From: Dryococelus australis | Lineage: Eukaryota > Arthropoda > Insecta > Phasmatodea > Phasmatidae | Assembly: GCA_029891345.1 (NCBI GenBank) | Contig: CM057006.1 | Coordinates: 47,249,556 to 47,313,555, forward strand | Direction of reading: 5' to 3' | DNA length: 64,000 nucleotides | In this document: positions 12,541-24,958 of the stretch, in pieces | Layout of the letters: each line of letters begins with the position of its first letter | Position numbering within the stretch: the stretch's first letter is position 1 | Program-made: the position numbers and the translations under genes | The notes under the pieces: generated by a model | The model's database searches: none | The model's input: only the letters and a program-made list of their open reading frames with translations | Told to the model about the DNA's origin: nothing

Positions 12541-14540
12541 TACTTTTCTCGGTGTTCTCCCATTTTCACACCCTTCATTTCAGGCGCTGCTCACCTCATG
12601 CCATCCTTCATCGGATTGCATGACAATATATTTTTAAGTGCTGTTTAATCATCTCAACTCAACTTAAAAAATACTTTCAGTTGTAAATAATATTTTGACA
12701 TAAGTTGTCACAAGTCAAATGTACAAATGTACACATTCATTCTGCTTCAGGTCATTCACATTTAACAACAGTTCGAGATGTTTCAAACATGCACGTACTC
12801 AATAACTGAGCAAAGGTGTTACTATAGTTATATCTAGCACTGTAAAGATTCTTACAATAGGCGATGATTCTTTTCATGTTTATCATTTCATTACATGTCA
12901 AAACTGCTCTTACATAATTTAGAAATTCATTGAACGAGTCAACCCTGCAGTTTATTTGTTACAACATGTCTTTGAAATACGAAATGGCATTTTCTTGAAG
13001 CCGTGGGGTGGGGGGATATTGCGTTTTTCAACTCACCTGCTCCCCCCTGGGGAAACAGACATTGCTATCAGCCCCCCTTCCCTTTCACACTCGAACTGTC
13101 ACCAATGCCATGAACAACCACGAAGGCACACAGCAGGAAACACTACCCTTCAAAAGGCCAGCATTATCTACTCTGCTCACATTATCTACTCTACTCGTTT
13201 TGTGCTGAAGGGACAGAATAAAAGGGTCCTGTCTCCAAGCAGTGAGGTAGTATATTTTTTGCTCAAACATGATGTTGCAGTGCATTATGCATATGCATAT
13301 AAATCGCCTCTGTGTAAAAATAGTTCTTTCTATAAACCATCTACTATGAAAGAAGGTGACACGTAATTGATTTAGTTTTTATTTCTTTCGATATTCCGAT
13401 CACTTTATTTTCTGCAACTTGTAAAATTTGCTCTAATATAGCCCTTTCTATGGGGTAAAATTGTATATTAATAAGAATTTTAACGAAATTTTTAAAAAAG
13501 GTATTCCTAAATTTAGCTTTCCTTAATGGCATGTAAAAATCTCATTTTTCTGCATAAATTTTTTTGACCTCTATATGCCCTCACATTGACATCAAAAACA
13601 GGACTAAATGATGCCCTTCAACACCCTCTTAAGGGTGGGGGATGCAGTACATGTCAACGTAGCATAATGACAATATGGTGAAAAATCAAAATTAAGTAAG
13701 TATAAGTAGTGTTTCTTTTGAAGGGTTATTTGTTATTGTCATGTACCATATTTAAAAAAAAAAAGAGCAAATAAAAGTTACGAAATCCTTCCAGGAGCAG
13801 AGCTGAGCACAGCGCATAACGTAACCCAAAAGTGGAGGTTATGTTGCCTTCGGACTTGTTACTGTAAGTGTAATGTTTGCATTTTATATTTTTATATTTT
13901 ATATATGCTTTTGAGTATGATATGTTAAATAGTTTTTGTTTTATCGCCACCCAAAGGTCATGTCCATTCATTCCATTTAATTTAGTATTGATTAGCGTAT
14001 TTTAATCAATAAGTTGATTCCGTGACTGGCACAGAAACTGCAGCCAGTGAGCAGGTAGCCCAATATAATGATTTTTAGTATCATTCTTGAAATATAGTGA
14101 GGCGGACGTGTGCGTGCATCGTCCCTGGACCTACACCATTACGTGCCAAATCATGTAGTTTTCAAAAGTTAACATAATTTACTGGATCCTTTGTTTTCTT
14201 AGCTTTGGGAATGAGCCGCCTCACATCCCGGTCCTTTTTACATGACCATGATTTAATTTATCGTATTTTAAATTTCAGGCCCCATGCTGCTTTTGTAGTG
14301 TTAGAGTACTTCTGCTCGAGTGGAGCAAAATTTTACGTGTTTGCTTCTTTGAAGGTTAACTGGAATAAAAAGTGTGTCACATTAAATGTTCATCTCTTAT
14401 TTTATCAGTCACTTAATGACCATTTTACCCATATTCGTATGACTAATTAATGAAGTCGGGGAAGACTAAAACAGCCTCCATGGTAGTGAGCAAGCATTTG
14501 GCGGAGGCCTACAGCCCCCACTAAACTTATGCCCAGTTGA
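12541..14540. other. Non-coding, no recognised feature
   Basis: The frame at 12956-13366 (136 codons) contains no recognised domain and has overlapping rival frames; I do not call it a gene. A C-rich patch lies at 13040-13085. Confidence 0.45.
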
Positions 14541-14731
14541 TCCATCTTGGTTCGAAACTCGATCTTAGATCGGATGTAAGATTTTCACAGAAAACTGCTG
14601 CACCATCTTCTAAAATATTTGGTTGGAAGTTTGAACTCGAATGGTGCAACAAAAGATGTTAGAAGAAGGTGCAACAGTTTTCTGTGAAAATATTGCATCT
14701 GGTCTAGGATGAGTTTCGAACCACGATGGTG
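14541..14731. mobile_element. Fold-back (MITE-like) inverted repeat
   Basis: Two arms of about 74 bp, 14541-14614 and 14657-14731, are imperfect reverse complements around a 42-bp spacer. Matching blocks include TTTTCACAGAAAACTG against CAGTTTTCTGTGAAAA and GGTTCGAAACTC against GAGTTTCGAACC. This is typical of a fold-back or MITE end pair. No transposase or clear target duplication was found, so the superfamily is unknown. Confidence 0.8.
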
Positions 14732-17159
14732 TGATGGTGTTAGCCTTGTGGAATTCAGTTCGATGCGATAATATAACTTGGGGAAAAATGGATGGATGAG
14801 GAACCAAAACCTCGTGTTAGCCCAGGAATTTATTTCATCAGTGGAAACCACACCATCAATTTAATATTTACAGCATCCAGGATGGTGGAGCACCATCCTG
14901 CCACCGATGGGTCGATATCCCTCACCCCTTAGACAGTTTCCCCGCAGTTTACTTATTTGTGCAGATGATATCCGCACTTTACAATGCACGGGAGTGTAAC
15001 GGTGACCAATGCTGCAGAAGTACAGGGGCAATTGCAAACATAATGCAGTACAAAGTGTAGCAGTGACAGCGGCCAAGCAGCCACATGCACTCATGCACAT
15101 TAATACAGGGAAGAGTACCAAAGTACTACTATTTTCCAAAAGGGCTTAAAAGGGCAAGGGTGGTGATGCAAAGTCACGTGTGCGCAAGGGAACACCTGTA
15201 GACATAATAAAGTGCCCTATAGTAAAGTGAAAATTGTCATATTCATCTTGTCTGTAAGTGTACTCATTTTCATGTGTGTTCACCCTCACCTCATTTAATG
15301 TATGTTGCAAGTGTATCATGTAATAAAGTTTTCACAGTGTATTACTAGCAAGTAAGAGCAAGATTGGTGAATGGGTAATAAGTATTTGCAAGTGTGACGT
15401 GACAAAGTAGAGTATTTCCGCATGGCTCGCTTGTACGGCCATGCCGTCACGCACACCATGTTGGAACTGCAGTAGACGTGAAGTACTTCGAGAGGCAAGT
15501 CGTGTGTACTGTCGGTCCATGCGCCCAGGCGGCCATCATCGTTTGCATCATTCAGTAACTACAATAGACTTTCGTTAATTACAGGAACCATTCTCGTTTC
15601 TGCCGTCCAGGACTCCAAATGTCACGTTCTCCAGTGTTTGCATTTCCTGGGGAAGTTTTAAGCACAGTAAGTCACACAAGGGCAATGCGCCATTTCTCAG
15701 TTTTACAGCTTCCAACTGGTGTAAGTACGGCTTACTTGTTTCTAAGTGTTTCCCTTGGGAAAAATATAACGTATGCCTAATAAAAGTCACAATGGAGAAA
15801 CATGTATTTATATTCATGGAGGTCGCAAGGCGCTTCTGGGTACTGGCCCTTACAATTCCCGTCAAAATGCTGCGTATATGAACTTTCATCCTTAATATTA
15901 TAGGAAGTGTTTTCTGAACATTGCAGTGTAATATATGGGTGTGAGAATAGCCCAGATAATTCACAGTGTAGGACACACATTACTTATTAATTATTCTACA
16001 GAGGAGTGAAACATCACGGGTGAAAGGAGTGCAGGCAATGGTCGTCGGCCGCACGATCCTGAGTGAAGAAGAGTCTGCTCTAATATCACATCACATCATT
16101 ATGTCTGGATAATGCTTGGTGCCCCAGGTAACAACACCTATTTCGCACAAAATACCTCATTCCAGTCTTCACCGCTCCTCGAAAACCAATTTATACCAAA
16201 GCACATGCTGACAGCCATCAAAATGTCGGCCAATTTTGTGGTATATCATTTCACCATAAAGTTTTTCACAATTCTCAATTTCCTGCTGAACTGTTTTCCC
16301 GCTGATTTCCTACTACCTGCAATGAGGAAGGCAACAAAGACAGCACCACTGGAAGTTAACAGCATTAGGACGCCTTCCAGATGCCTGCAAGATGTCGGAA
16401 AAGGTGATACATGGTCAGCGGAGAAAAGCACGGGGAAAGGAGTGTCTATCATTGCTGCAGGAAAGAGCATGTGGACAGCAAAGCAACCAATTTGGGGCAG
16501 TACAACGTCACTGCAGCAGAATTTAGGACAGTTGTAAGTTGCACTGCCAACTCCCTTTACCCGCATTGCGTCACACCACACGAAGGAGGAGCTGGGAGTA
16601 ATGAAGAATAAGAAAATGATGGGCGGGAAGTTCCTTCTCCTTACCCCACGCTATCCACACACTGGTGACCAGCTAACTACCTGCGCTGTTCTGTGCATCA
16701 GCTGAGCACGCCGTGTATCGACTCCTGCACCGTGCCGAGCGGAAACAGTTACAATGTGTTATATCTGTGTCATGCTGTGCATAGCCATGCTTAAGTGTTG
16801 TGCGTTCGTGAGCATGTGGAGTTTGTCTACATAACATACCATTGCTGGCCACACAGAAGATAACACACCGGCGCTACTGTGTCCACATTGTTTACATATC
16901 ATACCTCAGGACTTCATCATGTAATATGAGTTTGACAATAACTACTTCCAATGTCGACATCAGTACTGCCCATCGAGCAACCAGGCCATGGACAACTGCG
17001 AACAACCAGTGAATTGGGAAAATGAACAGTTCAACCAAACAACCACAAACGTATCGGACAATAACGTGTAAGAATATGCAACAGAAATAGCAAGAGCATG
17101 TTGGTGCAAAAGTAATTTCATTACTACCAACATTGAAAGTAGACCATCTGTTCCTAATT
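14732..17159. other. Non-coding or heavily decayed sequence
   Basis: Several 60-140 codon frames occur on both strands (for example 15575-15976 minus, 16112-16537 plus). None shows a domain I recognise, and their overlap in opposite directions suggests chance. The higher GC content from 14860 to 17600 would fit an old retroelement, but that is inference only. Confidence 0.35.
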
Positions 17160-17600
17160 TATTGATGGAATCAGACAGAGTGAATTGCAAAACATTTCAG
17201 CCGTCAAACTTTCGATCAACAAAAACAACTTGCAACAATTGGACAGCAACTATTGTCAGCACCAACATTCTGCCAACCCAGCGAAGTGAACAGGACATGC
17301 AGTCAGCACTGGCACGAGTTTTGGCAGCTGCTTCACACCTGTCAAACGAGGGAAGTAGCGGAAAACACTGAGCCACATGGCCAGCCAGCCAGATCAAAAT
17401 AGGCTGCCATGCCCTGTCAGTGCACACTTGATTGCAACAGCAGACTAAGACACACCATGCTTCGCAACACTGCAGCAGACTGCAGGATACCGGCACAAAC
17501 TTGGCACCCACCTCATCCCTGCAGATTCTGCACAACCACATAATACCACTGGCATAGTGGATGCTATTACCGGCCGAAAGCAGTTCGGCAGACCATCATC
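17160..17600 (+). pseudogene. Possible LTR-retroelement Gag fragment
   Basis: A broken plus-strand frame reads WHPPHPCRFC, then a stop, then YHWHSGCYYR at about 17502-17574. This resembles an arthropod Gypsy-type zinc knuckle (C-x2-C, then H and C), with the spacing off by one residue and a stop inside. Upstream frames (17162-17371) are Gln/Ser/Ala-rich and unrecognised. No protease, reverse transcriptase or LTR was found. It may be coincidence. Confidence 0.25.
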
Positions 17601-18734
17601 ACCAAGTATACAGTAACACAGGTTAGTGAGAGTGTGACATCGATACAAGAGATTTCTGTGTGATCGCTTCCCACAGACCAGGTGTTCATTTGTAAACAAA
17701 CACCAATCACCACGCCATTCACTGCTTGTGAAACCAGGACACGTCCCTTCACCACTGCATCGAGTGTAAATAGCGACAGAGCGATGGAGCTGACACATCC
17801 ATCTGTAACAGAAAGCGCACAGCGCTTTGAATCAGTGTCATGTAATTTCAAACGAAAACATTCAGCACGTAGTAGCAGGCAACAGACAGGCAAATGAATG
17901 TGTTTGTTAGTTTGCTGCATTGTAGTTGCAATTTGCGAACTGAGTGCACCATTGTTCACTAGCAGACAGTGTTCATGTAATAACAAATGGCCGCAGCCCA
18001 AGTGTCCACATGTAATGTTTAAGATGTTTCGGTCAGTTTTTGGTCAATGTATTCAAATCAGACCTTCCAAAAATTTGTGTACATACGTACAATTGTCAGA
18101 ACACCAAACTAAGCTCACTCCAACAAAAAATTGCTCTTTTGGGCTTACAATTTGAATTAAAAACTTATCAGCTAATATATAGAAAACAATACAATTAAAG
18201 ATTAGATCTACAGGAAAAATAAGAAAAACCTGTTAACAGCTAAATTTAGGTGAACAGAAATTGGAAACTTACAATGTATAATATTTACACTTTATGTACA
18301 TCTTATATACTACTTAAAATTGTCTCGAACTCTTTACAGAAACATAATTACAGAAATATTTACATTCATATTTACAAACATATTTACAGAAACAGAAATG
18401 TGCATTACATGGGATAGGAACTTTGATTATGTACAGAAACTTAAATCTTGCTTAAAATTAAGGTGAATGATTATGTATCAGAGAAGGTGATCTATATACA
18501 ATGAATGGGTGACTGAACATAATAAAGAGGTGAAAAAAGGAATGTGAGTTATGTACAATACAGACAAAAGAAGAACAATGGATATGCACAGAAATTTGAA
18601 CAAGAATATTAAAATAGGATGATATATACAATGAAAGACCTAAATGTAAGATGAACTATGTACAAGGAGCAGAGGATTCATGAACTTAAATTAGGGACGA
18701 AGCAGAGATCACTGACTCTAAGTAATGGAGAAAA
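17601..18734. other. Non-coding, no recognised feature
   Basis: Up to about 18180 there are short unrecognised frames. From 18180 to 18734 the sequence is A-rich with recurrent TTTACA/TGTACA words. Confidence 0.45.
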
Positions 18735-19985
18735 TCACTGATTTGGAATATATATATATATAAGCGCGAAATGGCCTTTACCCGCAAACGGTATGTGCCA
18801 TGGGGAACCTCTCACGCACTGCACTAAGGATAGATTGGGAGGAGTCAGCAACTGGATGGATGGGATTTGGGGGGAATGGTGTTGGTGAAGTCCAGGAGGC
18901 GACGGTGAGGATGAGGATCTGCTGGTTCGTATTCTGTGATGGTAGCTTTGAACGGGTTGTGATGGCACCAGGCTCTTCTGTAGAATCTGTTGGCGAGTCT
19001 GCTGATAATGTCCATGGGGTGGTCGATGTTGGCCAGTTTGTAAAGTGGATAGGCCGGAGACTATCTGGATGAACCAAGGATGAGACGACTATGAAATTAC
19101 AGGCCGGAATGAAGAATGATGAACGCATGTCCAAACAGGGACACCATAAAACAATATCGGAAGAATAAGTGCTTGCCAGAGTTAGATGCGGACAGATTGC
19201 GAAATTGGAGAAGCATGTGAAAGAACTGGCTGAAGGGCATACAATGCGGAATTTAGCTTTGGCTTTGGAAATGGTTATATGAGCGTGCCATGTCAATGTG
19301 GATTCAAGGTCAAGACCAAGGTATCGAACAGTGGAATTCCATGAGAGTTTGTGGCCCAGCATGGTAGGTGGTGGTGTCGATTTTTTGGGGTTAGGTGTGA
19401 CTCCCCAATGCAGCAAATTTGAAGTTATTGTGCGATTTGTGTTTTCTGATCTGGCTGCAAGAATCTGAGCTTCTTAACCTGAGAAGAGGAGGGCCATGTC
19501 ATCTGCATATTGATAGATTTGTGTGAAGGGAATTTGTGGAAGATCGGCAACGAAAATAGAGAAGAGAGTGGGGTTTAGTAAGGCACCTTGGGGAACTCTG
19601 GCATGAATATGTAGAGGTGATGTTAGGATGTTGTCAATGCAGACTGAAAAAAGCGATTTGTGAGAAAGAACTATAGAATTGATGTGTTCTGATAAGCAGA
19701 ATCGTCGAAGTTTTGTGAGAAGTGCAGCATGATGTAAGCAGTCAAAGGCCTTTGTCAGATAAAGCATGATGAAGATGGGATGTTTGTGAGTGTTGAAACC
19801 TTGTGCAATTGTGTTGATGACAATACCCGCGGCATGGAGAGCTGAATGACACTTGCGGAAACCAAACTGGATGTGTGGGAGTATGTTAAGTTCCTCAGTA
19901 TTCTGTGTGAGGCGAGATAGAATGATTCTCTCAGCAACTTCCATTGGATTAGAGGGGCATAGGTAGAGATTATGATTGGTTTTTT
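18735..19985 (-). pseudogene. Jockey-group LINE, 5'-truncated reverse transcriptase
   Basis: One minus-strand frame, interrupted by a stop at about 19471-19473, runs from about 19944 to 18778. It carries fingers/palm signatures (HIQFGFRKCHSALHAAG; a motif-A-like region LTKAFDCLHHAAL; motif B VPQGALLNPTLFSIFV), an intact catalytic YADD in QYADDMALLFSG near 19500, and the thumb motif VRYLGLDLESTLTWHAHI. The last third shifts frame (18735-18968). Sequence before the fingers, including the endonuclease, is missing, consistent with 5' truncation during target-primed insertion. A TA microsatellite (18751-18762) lies at the 3' end. The clade (Jockey) is judged from thumb and palm style. Confidence 0.9.
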
Positions 19986-22113
19986 CATTCCAGCAAATTA
20001 GGCTTAAAATGTACTAACTTTGCTAAAACACAAATGCCAAAAAAAAGTCTGTTTTTGGGAAATAATTTTTTTATTCACTGAAGTTAGGGGGTCGCTGCCC
20101 TTCCCTGCACAACCTTGGTTAAGCACTTACGATGTGTCATTGTATTGAAACTGCCAAAATGTTAAAATTTTGTAATTTCAGTTCATCAAATTTACACTGT
20201 TCACAAAAAATTCAATACATGTGCAATAAATAGATATCTTAACCAAAACAGCTGTCTCATGTTCAAGTAAGTGTGTATACGAGAAAATGGAACATTATGC
20301 ACCACTGTACCATGAACTGCTTGCACTTTGTAATGATGGAGTACTTGGTGGGTATGACTGTGTCGCACTTATTGTTCTGACGCTTCTCAGCTTTAAATAC
20401 AGAAAAAAGGACCTGGTATGCTGGGGTGTTATTTAATGTTGTTGATTCAACAGGATTAAGATTTATTTTTAAATTTTTGGGCATTATGTTAGTATGTATA
20501 TGAAAATGGTTGATATAAATTATAATGCCTACTCTGATCACATCAGATGATAGGTACAGTATGTATTATTAGCTGTGTGTTTCACATTTAGTTTGTTTGC
20601 ATTGAATGTAAAACACCAACAAAAAAAATATTTCAAAATTTATTTTTTAATTTTTCATTACAAAAACATTTTTAAGTATATGTATATGCCTACTGATTTG
20701 TGTCATTTATTTTAGTGTATGTAGGTTATTTTTATCAAAAGTATTGAGCTCTATCTGTGTGAAACAATGCACACCTTGCAACTAGGCGCTGGGGGCTCCT
20801 TCACTTTTTTGCTTTGAATGCACGAGTATAAAATCATCTTAAAGTCAGTGTTTTGTAGCAGTGGTTTTATCATCTTATTTTTAAGAACCTAAAAGTTAAA
20901 CATTACACGTGCAATGGTTAACAACTTATTTGCACTATGTTTCGTGATCCCTTATTTGAAAGACTTTAACTCAACTGGGAAATTGTTTTGTTTAAGCATT
21001 GTAAAATAAATCTAATTCCGCTATCATTGCTGTGGTAAGTAAGTGACAATCATTGGAAAGTATGTGCTACAGTCTTAAGCCTCACCTACAACGTATTCGT
21101 GGTTCATGACATTCGTGGAAGTCGCAGCGGTATTCACTGTTGTATGAAAACTGTTTACATAATGTCTTGTTTTAACACTTCGTAAGGACAACTCACAAAC
21201 CACCAAAGGATATCTTGCATGGAAAATTCCAAATAAATGGAAAAAATAATAACTGTGACTTATTATTATACATACAACCATTAGGTAATTAACCCATCTG
21301 CTGTAATTGACACATATATGAGAGACAATGTATGTTAAAACTGTTGTTATAAATAATAGGCAAACTATCGCGGTTGAATTGGTAGCAGTCTGCAAACTTT
21401 GTGGTTTAGCGCTTGTTAATCTGCCATATGTAAATGTCAGGATGTGCGTAATAGAATTTGGTAAAGTATTTATTTGTTGCTTTTCTCATATTTATTTTCG
21501 TACAATTGAATACTTTGAGTAGTGTGCATTTTCACAGCAGCTTCTTAATGTAAATTCATGTTGTATATGCTTGTGACCAACTAGTTAATCAATTCGAGCA
21601 CAAAAATTTTTCTTCTGTTCACTACAGAATTTACTCATTGCGATATTTTTATTTGTAGTATTACATTTGCTGGGAAGATTTTAATTGAATAAACATTACC
21701 ATTTCAATTTTATAAGTTATGATAGTAATTGTAAAGTAAACCAACACGATATATTGTTTGCAAAAAGCGACAATCACACTCCTACAGTTACAGTTTGGCA
21801 ATATAGTTTATTTTTATGACTATATTCTTTTTAGCCATTGTTTACAATTACAATTTCTTATACCCAATAAACACATTACATTGTGCATAAATCTATTATG
21901 CCATACATCACAGTCAATTTGTTTCACAAATAAAGCAAGACTGCCCTGTGTATTTTAATCCATTTTTGTAAACGAGCAAAAATTTTATGCGTTATGCTGT
22001 CGTTCCTTATCTACAATTTAAACAATATTGGTTAGTCATAGCTGTTACTTTCACAGGACTTGGATTTTATCCATGTTGTATGATTGGCTCTCTACGAGAC
22101 TGCGAACCACCAT
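19986..22113. other. AT-rich non-coding stretch
   Basis: No supported gene; short frames only. A and T homopolymers are frequent. Confidence 0.5.
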
Positions 22114-22221
22114 GCGACTCCTGTTACAACATACGACGAATCCTGTTACAATCTACGATGACTCCTGTTACAACCTACGACTCCTGTTACAACCTACGAC
22201 AACTCCTGTCAAAAGCTACGA
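22114..22221. repeat. Minisatellite of about 19-24 bp units
   Basis: Five imperfect units with the consensus ACTCCTGTTACAACCTACG lie head to tail; unit ends vary from exact abutment to 5-bp linkers. The last unit is the most diverged (TCCTGTCAAAAGCTACGA). Confidence 0.9.
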
Positions 22222-22609
22222 CGGCGACTTGCTCCTGCCATTGTATACCAGGCTTTACTGTGCTCCTTTTGAATTAAATTGTCATAGGCCTATAGCAAAT
22301 TATATCCACAGTGTGTGTGTAATTTTTAATAAATTGTCATTACTACAAAAAGGAGAAATATGATTTTGACATTTTCATTACCAGTTATTACTTTCCATTT
22401 TTATTGAAACATCACACTAAATAAATACTTTGTTAGAAATGGATGTAACTGATGTTACACCACCATATGTTACTTGAAAGTTTATTACCAAGCGAAAGTG
22501 CTCAATCATTACCTAGGTAATTGCAGTTACACAAAATAATATAAGTTTTCTGAAGTTGCATTTATTTGGACAAAACACTGATACTAAAATACATACGTAC
22601 ACACGTTTA

Positions 22610-22610
<1 letters not shown>
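22222..22610. other. Non-coding, no recognised feature
   Basis: AT-rich; nothing identified. Confidence 0.5.
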
Positions 22611-22640
<30 letters not shown>

Positions 22641-22658
22641 ACACACTGACACACACAC
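22611..22658. repeat. GT-TA-AC compound microsatellite with hairpin symmetry
   Basis: Nine GT units (22611-22628) are followed by a TA run (22629-22639) and then ACACACTGACACACACAC (22641-22658). The GT and AC blocks are complementary, so the tract can fold into a hairpin with an AT loop. Confidence 0.9.
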
Positions 22659-24834
22659 TAGTTTTCATGTTATATCTAACTTTCACTAAAGTACTATTTC
22701 GAATTGTATCCCACCCTTTTTTTCTATAGTATCCACGTGACGTATTTTAAATTCCAAGAAGTGATGATTTCACCCTTGCCATTGATATAATATAAACACA
22801 AGATTAATATTGAAGTCATTCTGTTGCTGCAAAGTACACAAGAATTTTGAGTAATTCATAATAATTATAAAACCAGTACAATTTTCCTGCCGTTCTAGTT
22901 TTTGTTTGTTAGGTTCATGTGGGAACACTTGGAGCAATATCATTGTGGCCTTCTTTTCCTTTGTTCCAAGAGCGACAACTTGGAGCACTAGCATCTAACA
23001 CATAGCATGAAATAAAGCTTTGAGTTTTCCATATTTCTGTTAGGTGGTTGATCGTTGCCCAGGAGCATGTCAGTCTGCAGAAATTCTTGTTCAGTAGAGT
23101 GGATGATGGGTTCAAGTGCTGCTCTGTATTCTGGGTGTGCTGACTCGCCACCACTGCTAACACTTATTGCATGCTCAGTTCCAGATGGTGTGTTCTGATG
23201 GTGCCGATAGTTTGTGTCACGAAGTTGTACAACGTCTCATCTTTCTGTTCCTCCAACACCATTGGCCTCTGTGCGCGCAGAAAGCCAAATGTATTGGAAA
23301 ATCGGCTCAAAATGATTGACTAAATTCGGCCCAAGTGAGTCCATAACCGTTCACGCCTCGTTATCACAGACGAGCATCTCTCCTCTGAAGCATTCACCAA
23401 TAGAATTCGGCAAATCTTCCGGGTCAACTCCATATCTCATCAACCTGTTTTCGCAGTTGTGGAGAAAAGCTTGGGGTCTTTGTTCGAGAAGCGAGTGTAT
23501 CCCAAAAGGGATTGAAATCTCACTGGCGTGGTTAGTGAATGGGCTCTCCTCCTACATCCCTTTTTATACAAAAACTCTGGTGTTGCCAATGGTTCCGGTT
23601 CCCAGGCTGGTACTGTTCGGAGTAATGGCATGGAACAAGCAGGAGGCGTGGCCAGTCGTGGCACTCCCGTGTGCACTATATCAGTTGGTATGCGTGGCAG
23701 CATTAGCAGTGGCATGTGTTGTTGTTGTTGTTGTTCCCGCGTCCTTTCCATCTCTGTTCTCTTCGCCCTCGGCAGTTGGCGAGCGGGTAGCGGGAAGTTG
23801 TTTTGCTCCACTGGTTGCAGCCTCTCATTCCTCACTGGTTGACGTCTCACACAGTTAATGTAAAATTCATCTTGCTGCATAACCATCTCTTGTCTTGTTC
23901 ATGTTATAGTTTCCAGCACACTTTGCAGGCAAGAGTAGCAGCTCCTATCCCATCACACACAGTGGATTTGGAGCATTTCTGCAGGTTCCTCCGGAATCTT
24001 GACATAGATAGCGGTGGACTCATTAGTGCGACATCACACTTGCTAAGACTTGGCGCATAAACTGGGTTGACAAATCCCCATGTTTGCAGTCGCCAAAAGC
24101 AATTTACGCATAGATTTTCCTGCTTGCCAGTGCAAGTGCATGACAGTGACTCGGATTGCAGCTAGATCTTTACTTCGCCCACTGTGACCCAAAGTGTCTG
24201 CACAGATGTAGCATCTTTACAAATGCAAGAATTACCATGCAGTTCGACGAGCGAAAATGGGTCGGAATTTTGTGTGCATGTCATATATTTGCCACCCAAC
24301 GTTTATCTTTTGCCAATTGTAGGGTGAAACTCCAGGCACACACAGTCGTTAATGTGGCACAGTTGATGTGAGGATTCCATGATGTCTGCTTCGCTGGGCC
24401 ACGTGGCTCTTGGCTCGTGGCAATACCCACATGCACGGTGTGATGGGGGTTGTTCCAGTGGTACAACGTGATGCAGGAGGAGGGATAACGGCAGGTGGCG
24501 TGCTTCCGCTCAGGCGGTCACGTGTTCATGATGGTGGTTGGCTGGCATCACGGTCGTGCACTCACAAGCAGGATGCACTCCAAGATGGCGGACTTGCCAC
24601 ACTTTCCCTCCAATGGCGATTTGGTGCCAAATTCCCTTCTTCTCAATGTTGATGTTTGTTTTCATCCATTCTTCATAGATCTTGTGTGATGGTTAAAGGA
24701 AAAATAGCCAGTAGCAATACTGAGACCATTATACTTAGCAGAAAAAGAGTTTTGTGGGCTCACGTGGTCACACATGCTACACAAAAGAAATTTTGAAAAG
24801 CAATTTTGATGGGAAAATTTTAGAAATTCTGGCA
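22659..24834. other. No recognised gene; long overlapping frames
   Basis: The longest frames in the left half of the window overlap antisense here: 23316-23858 plus (180 codons) and 23440-23886 minus (148 codons). The minus frame has a QQQQQ run from a TTG repeat at 23718-23735 and no recognised domain. Higher GC content and shattered neighbouring frames suggest an old retroelement, unproven. I call neither frame a gene. Confidence 0.35.
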
Positions 24835-24958
24835 GGAATTTCACTGGTAAGGAAAAGCCACACTAGTTGCGGCACCACTTGATGTAGACAAGTAGCAGGA
24901 TGCGGAATTCACCGCTGAAGGAAAGCCACACTAGTTGGGAAAGCCACTTGATGTAGAG
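24835..24958. repeat. Tandem near-duplicate of about 56 bp, 68-bp period
   Basis: GGAATTTCACTGGTAAGG...CCACACTAGTTG...CCACTTGATGTAGA at 24835-24890 recurs as GGAATTCACCGCTGAAGG...CCACACTAGTTG...CCACTTGATGTAGA at 24903-24958. Confidence 0.85.

Noticed and set aside
12146-12648. Several overlapping frames with LASHKDDLGSIPG-like text
   Set aside because: They read through SINE copy 2, which is not protein coding.
16112-16537. 141-codon plus frame
   Set aside because: No domain, and rival antisense frame 16246-16581 overlaps it; not enough to call a gene.
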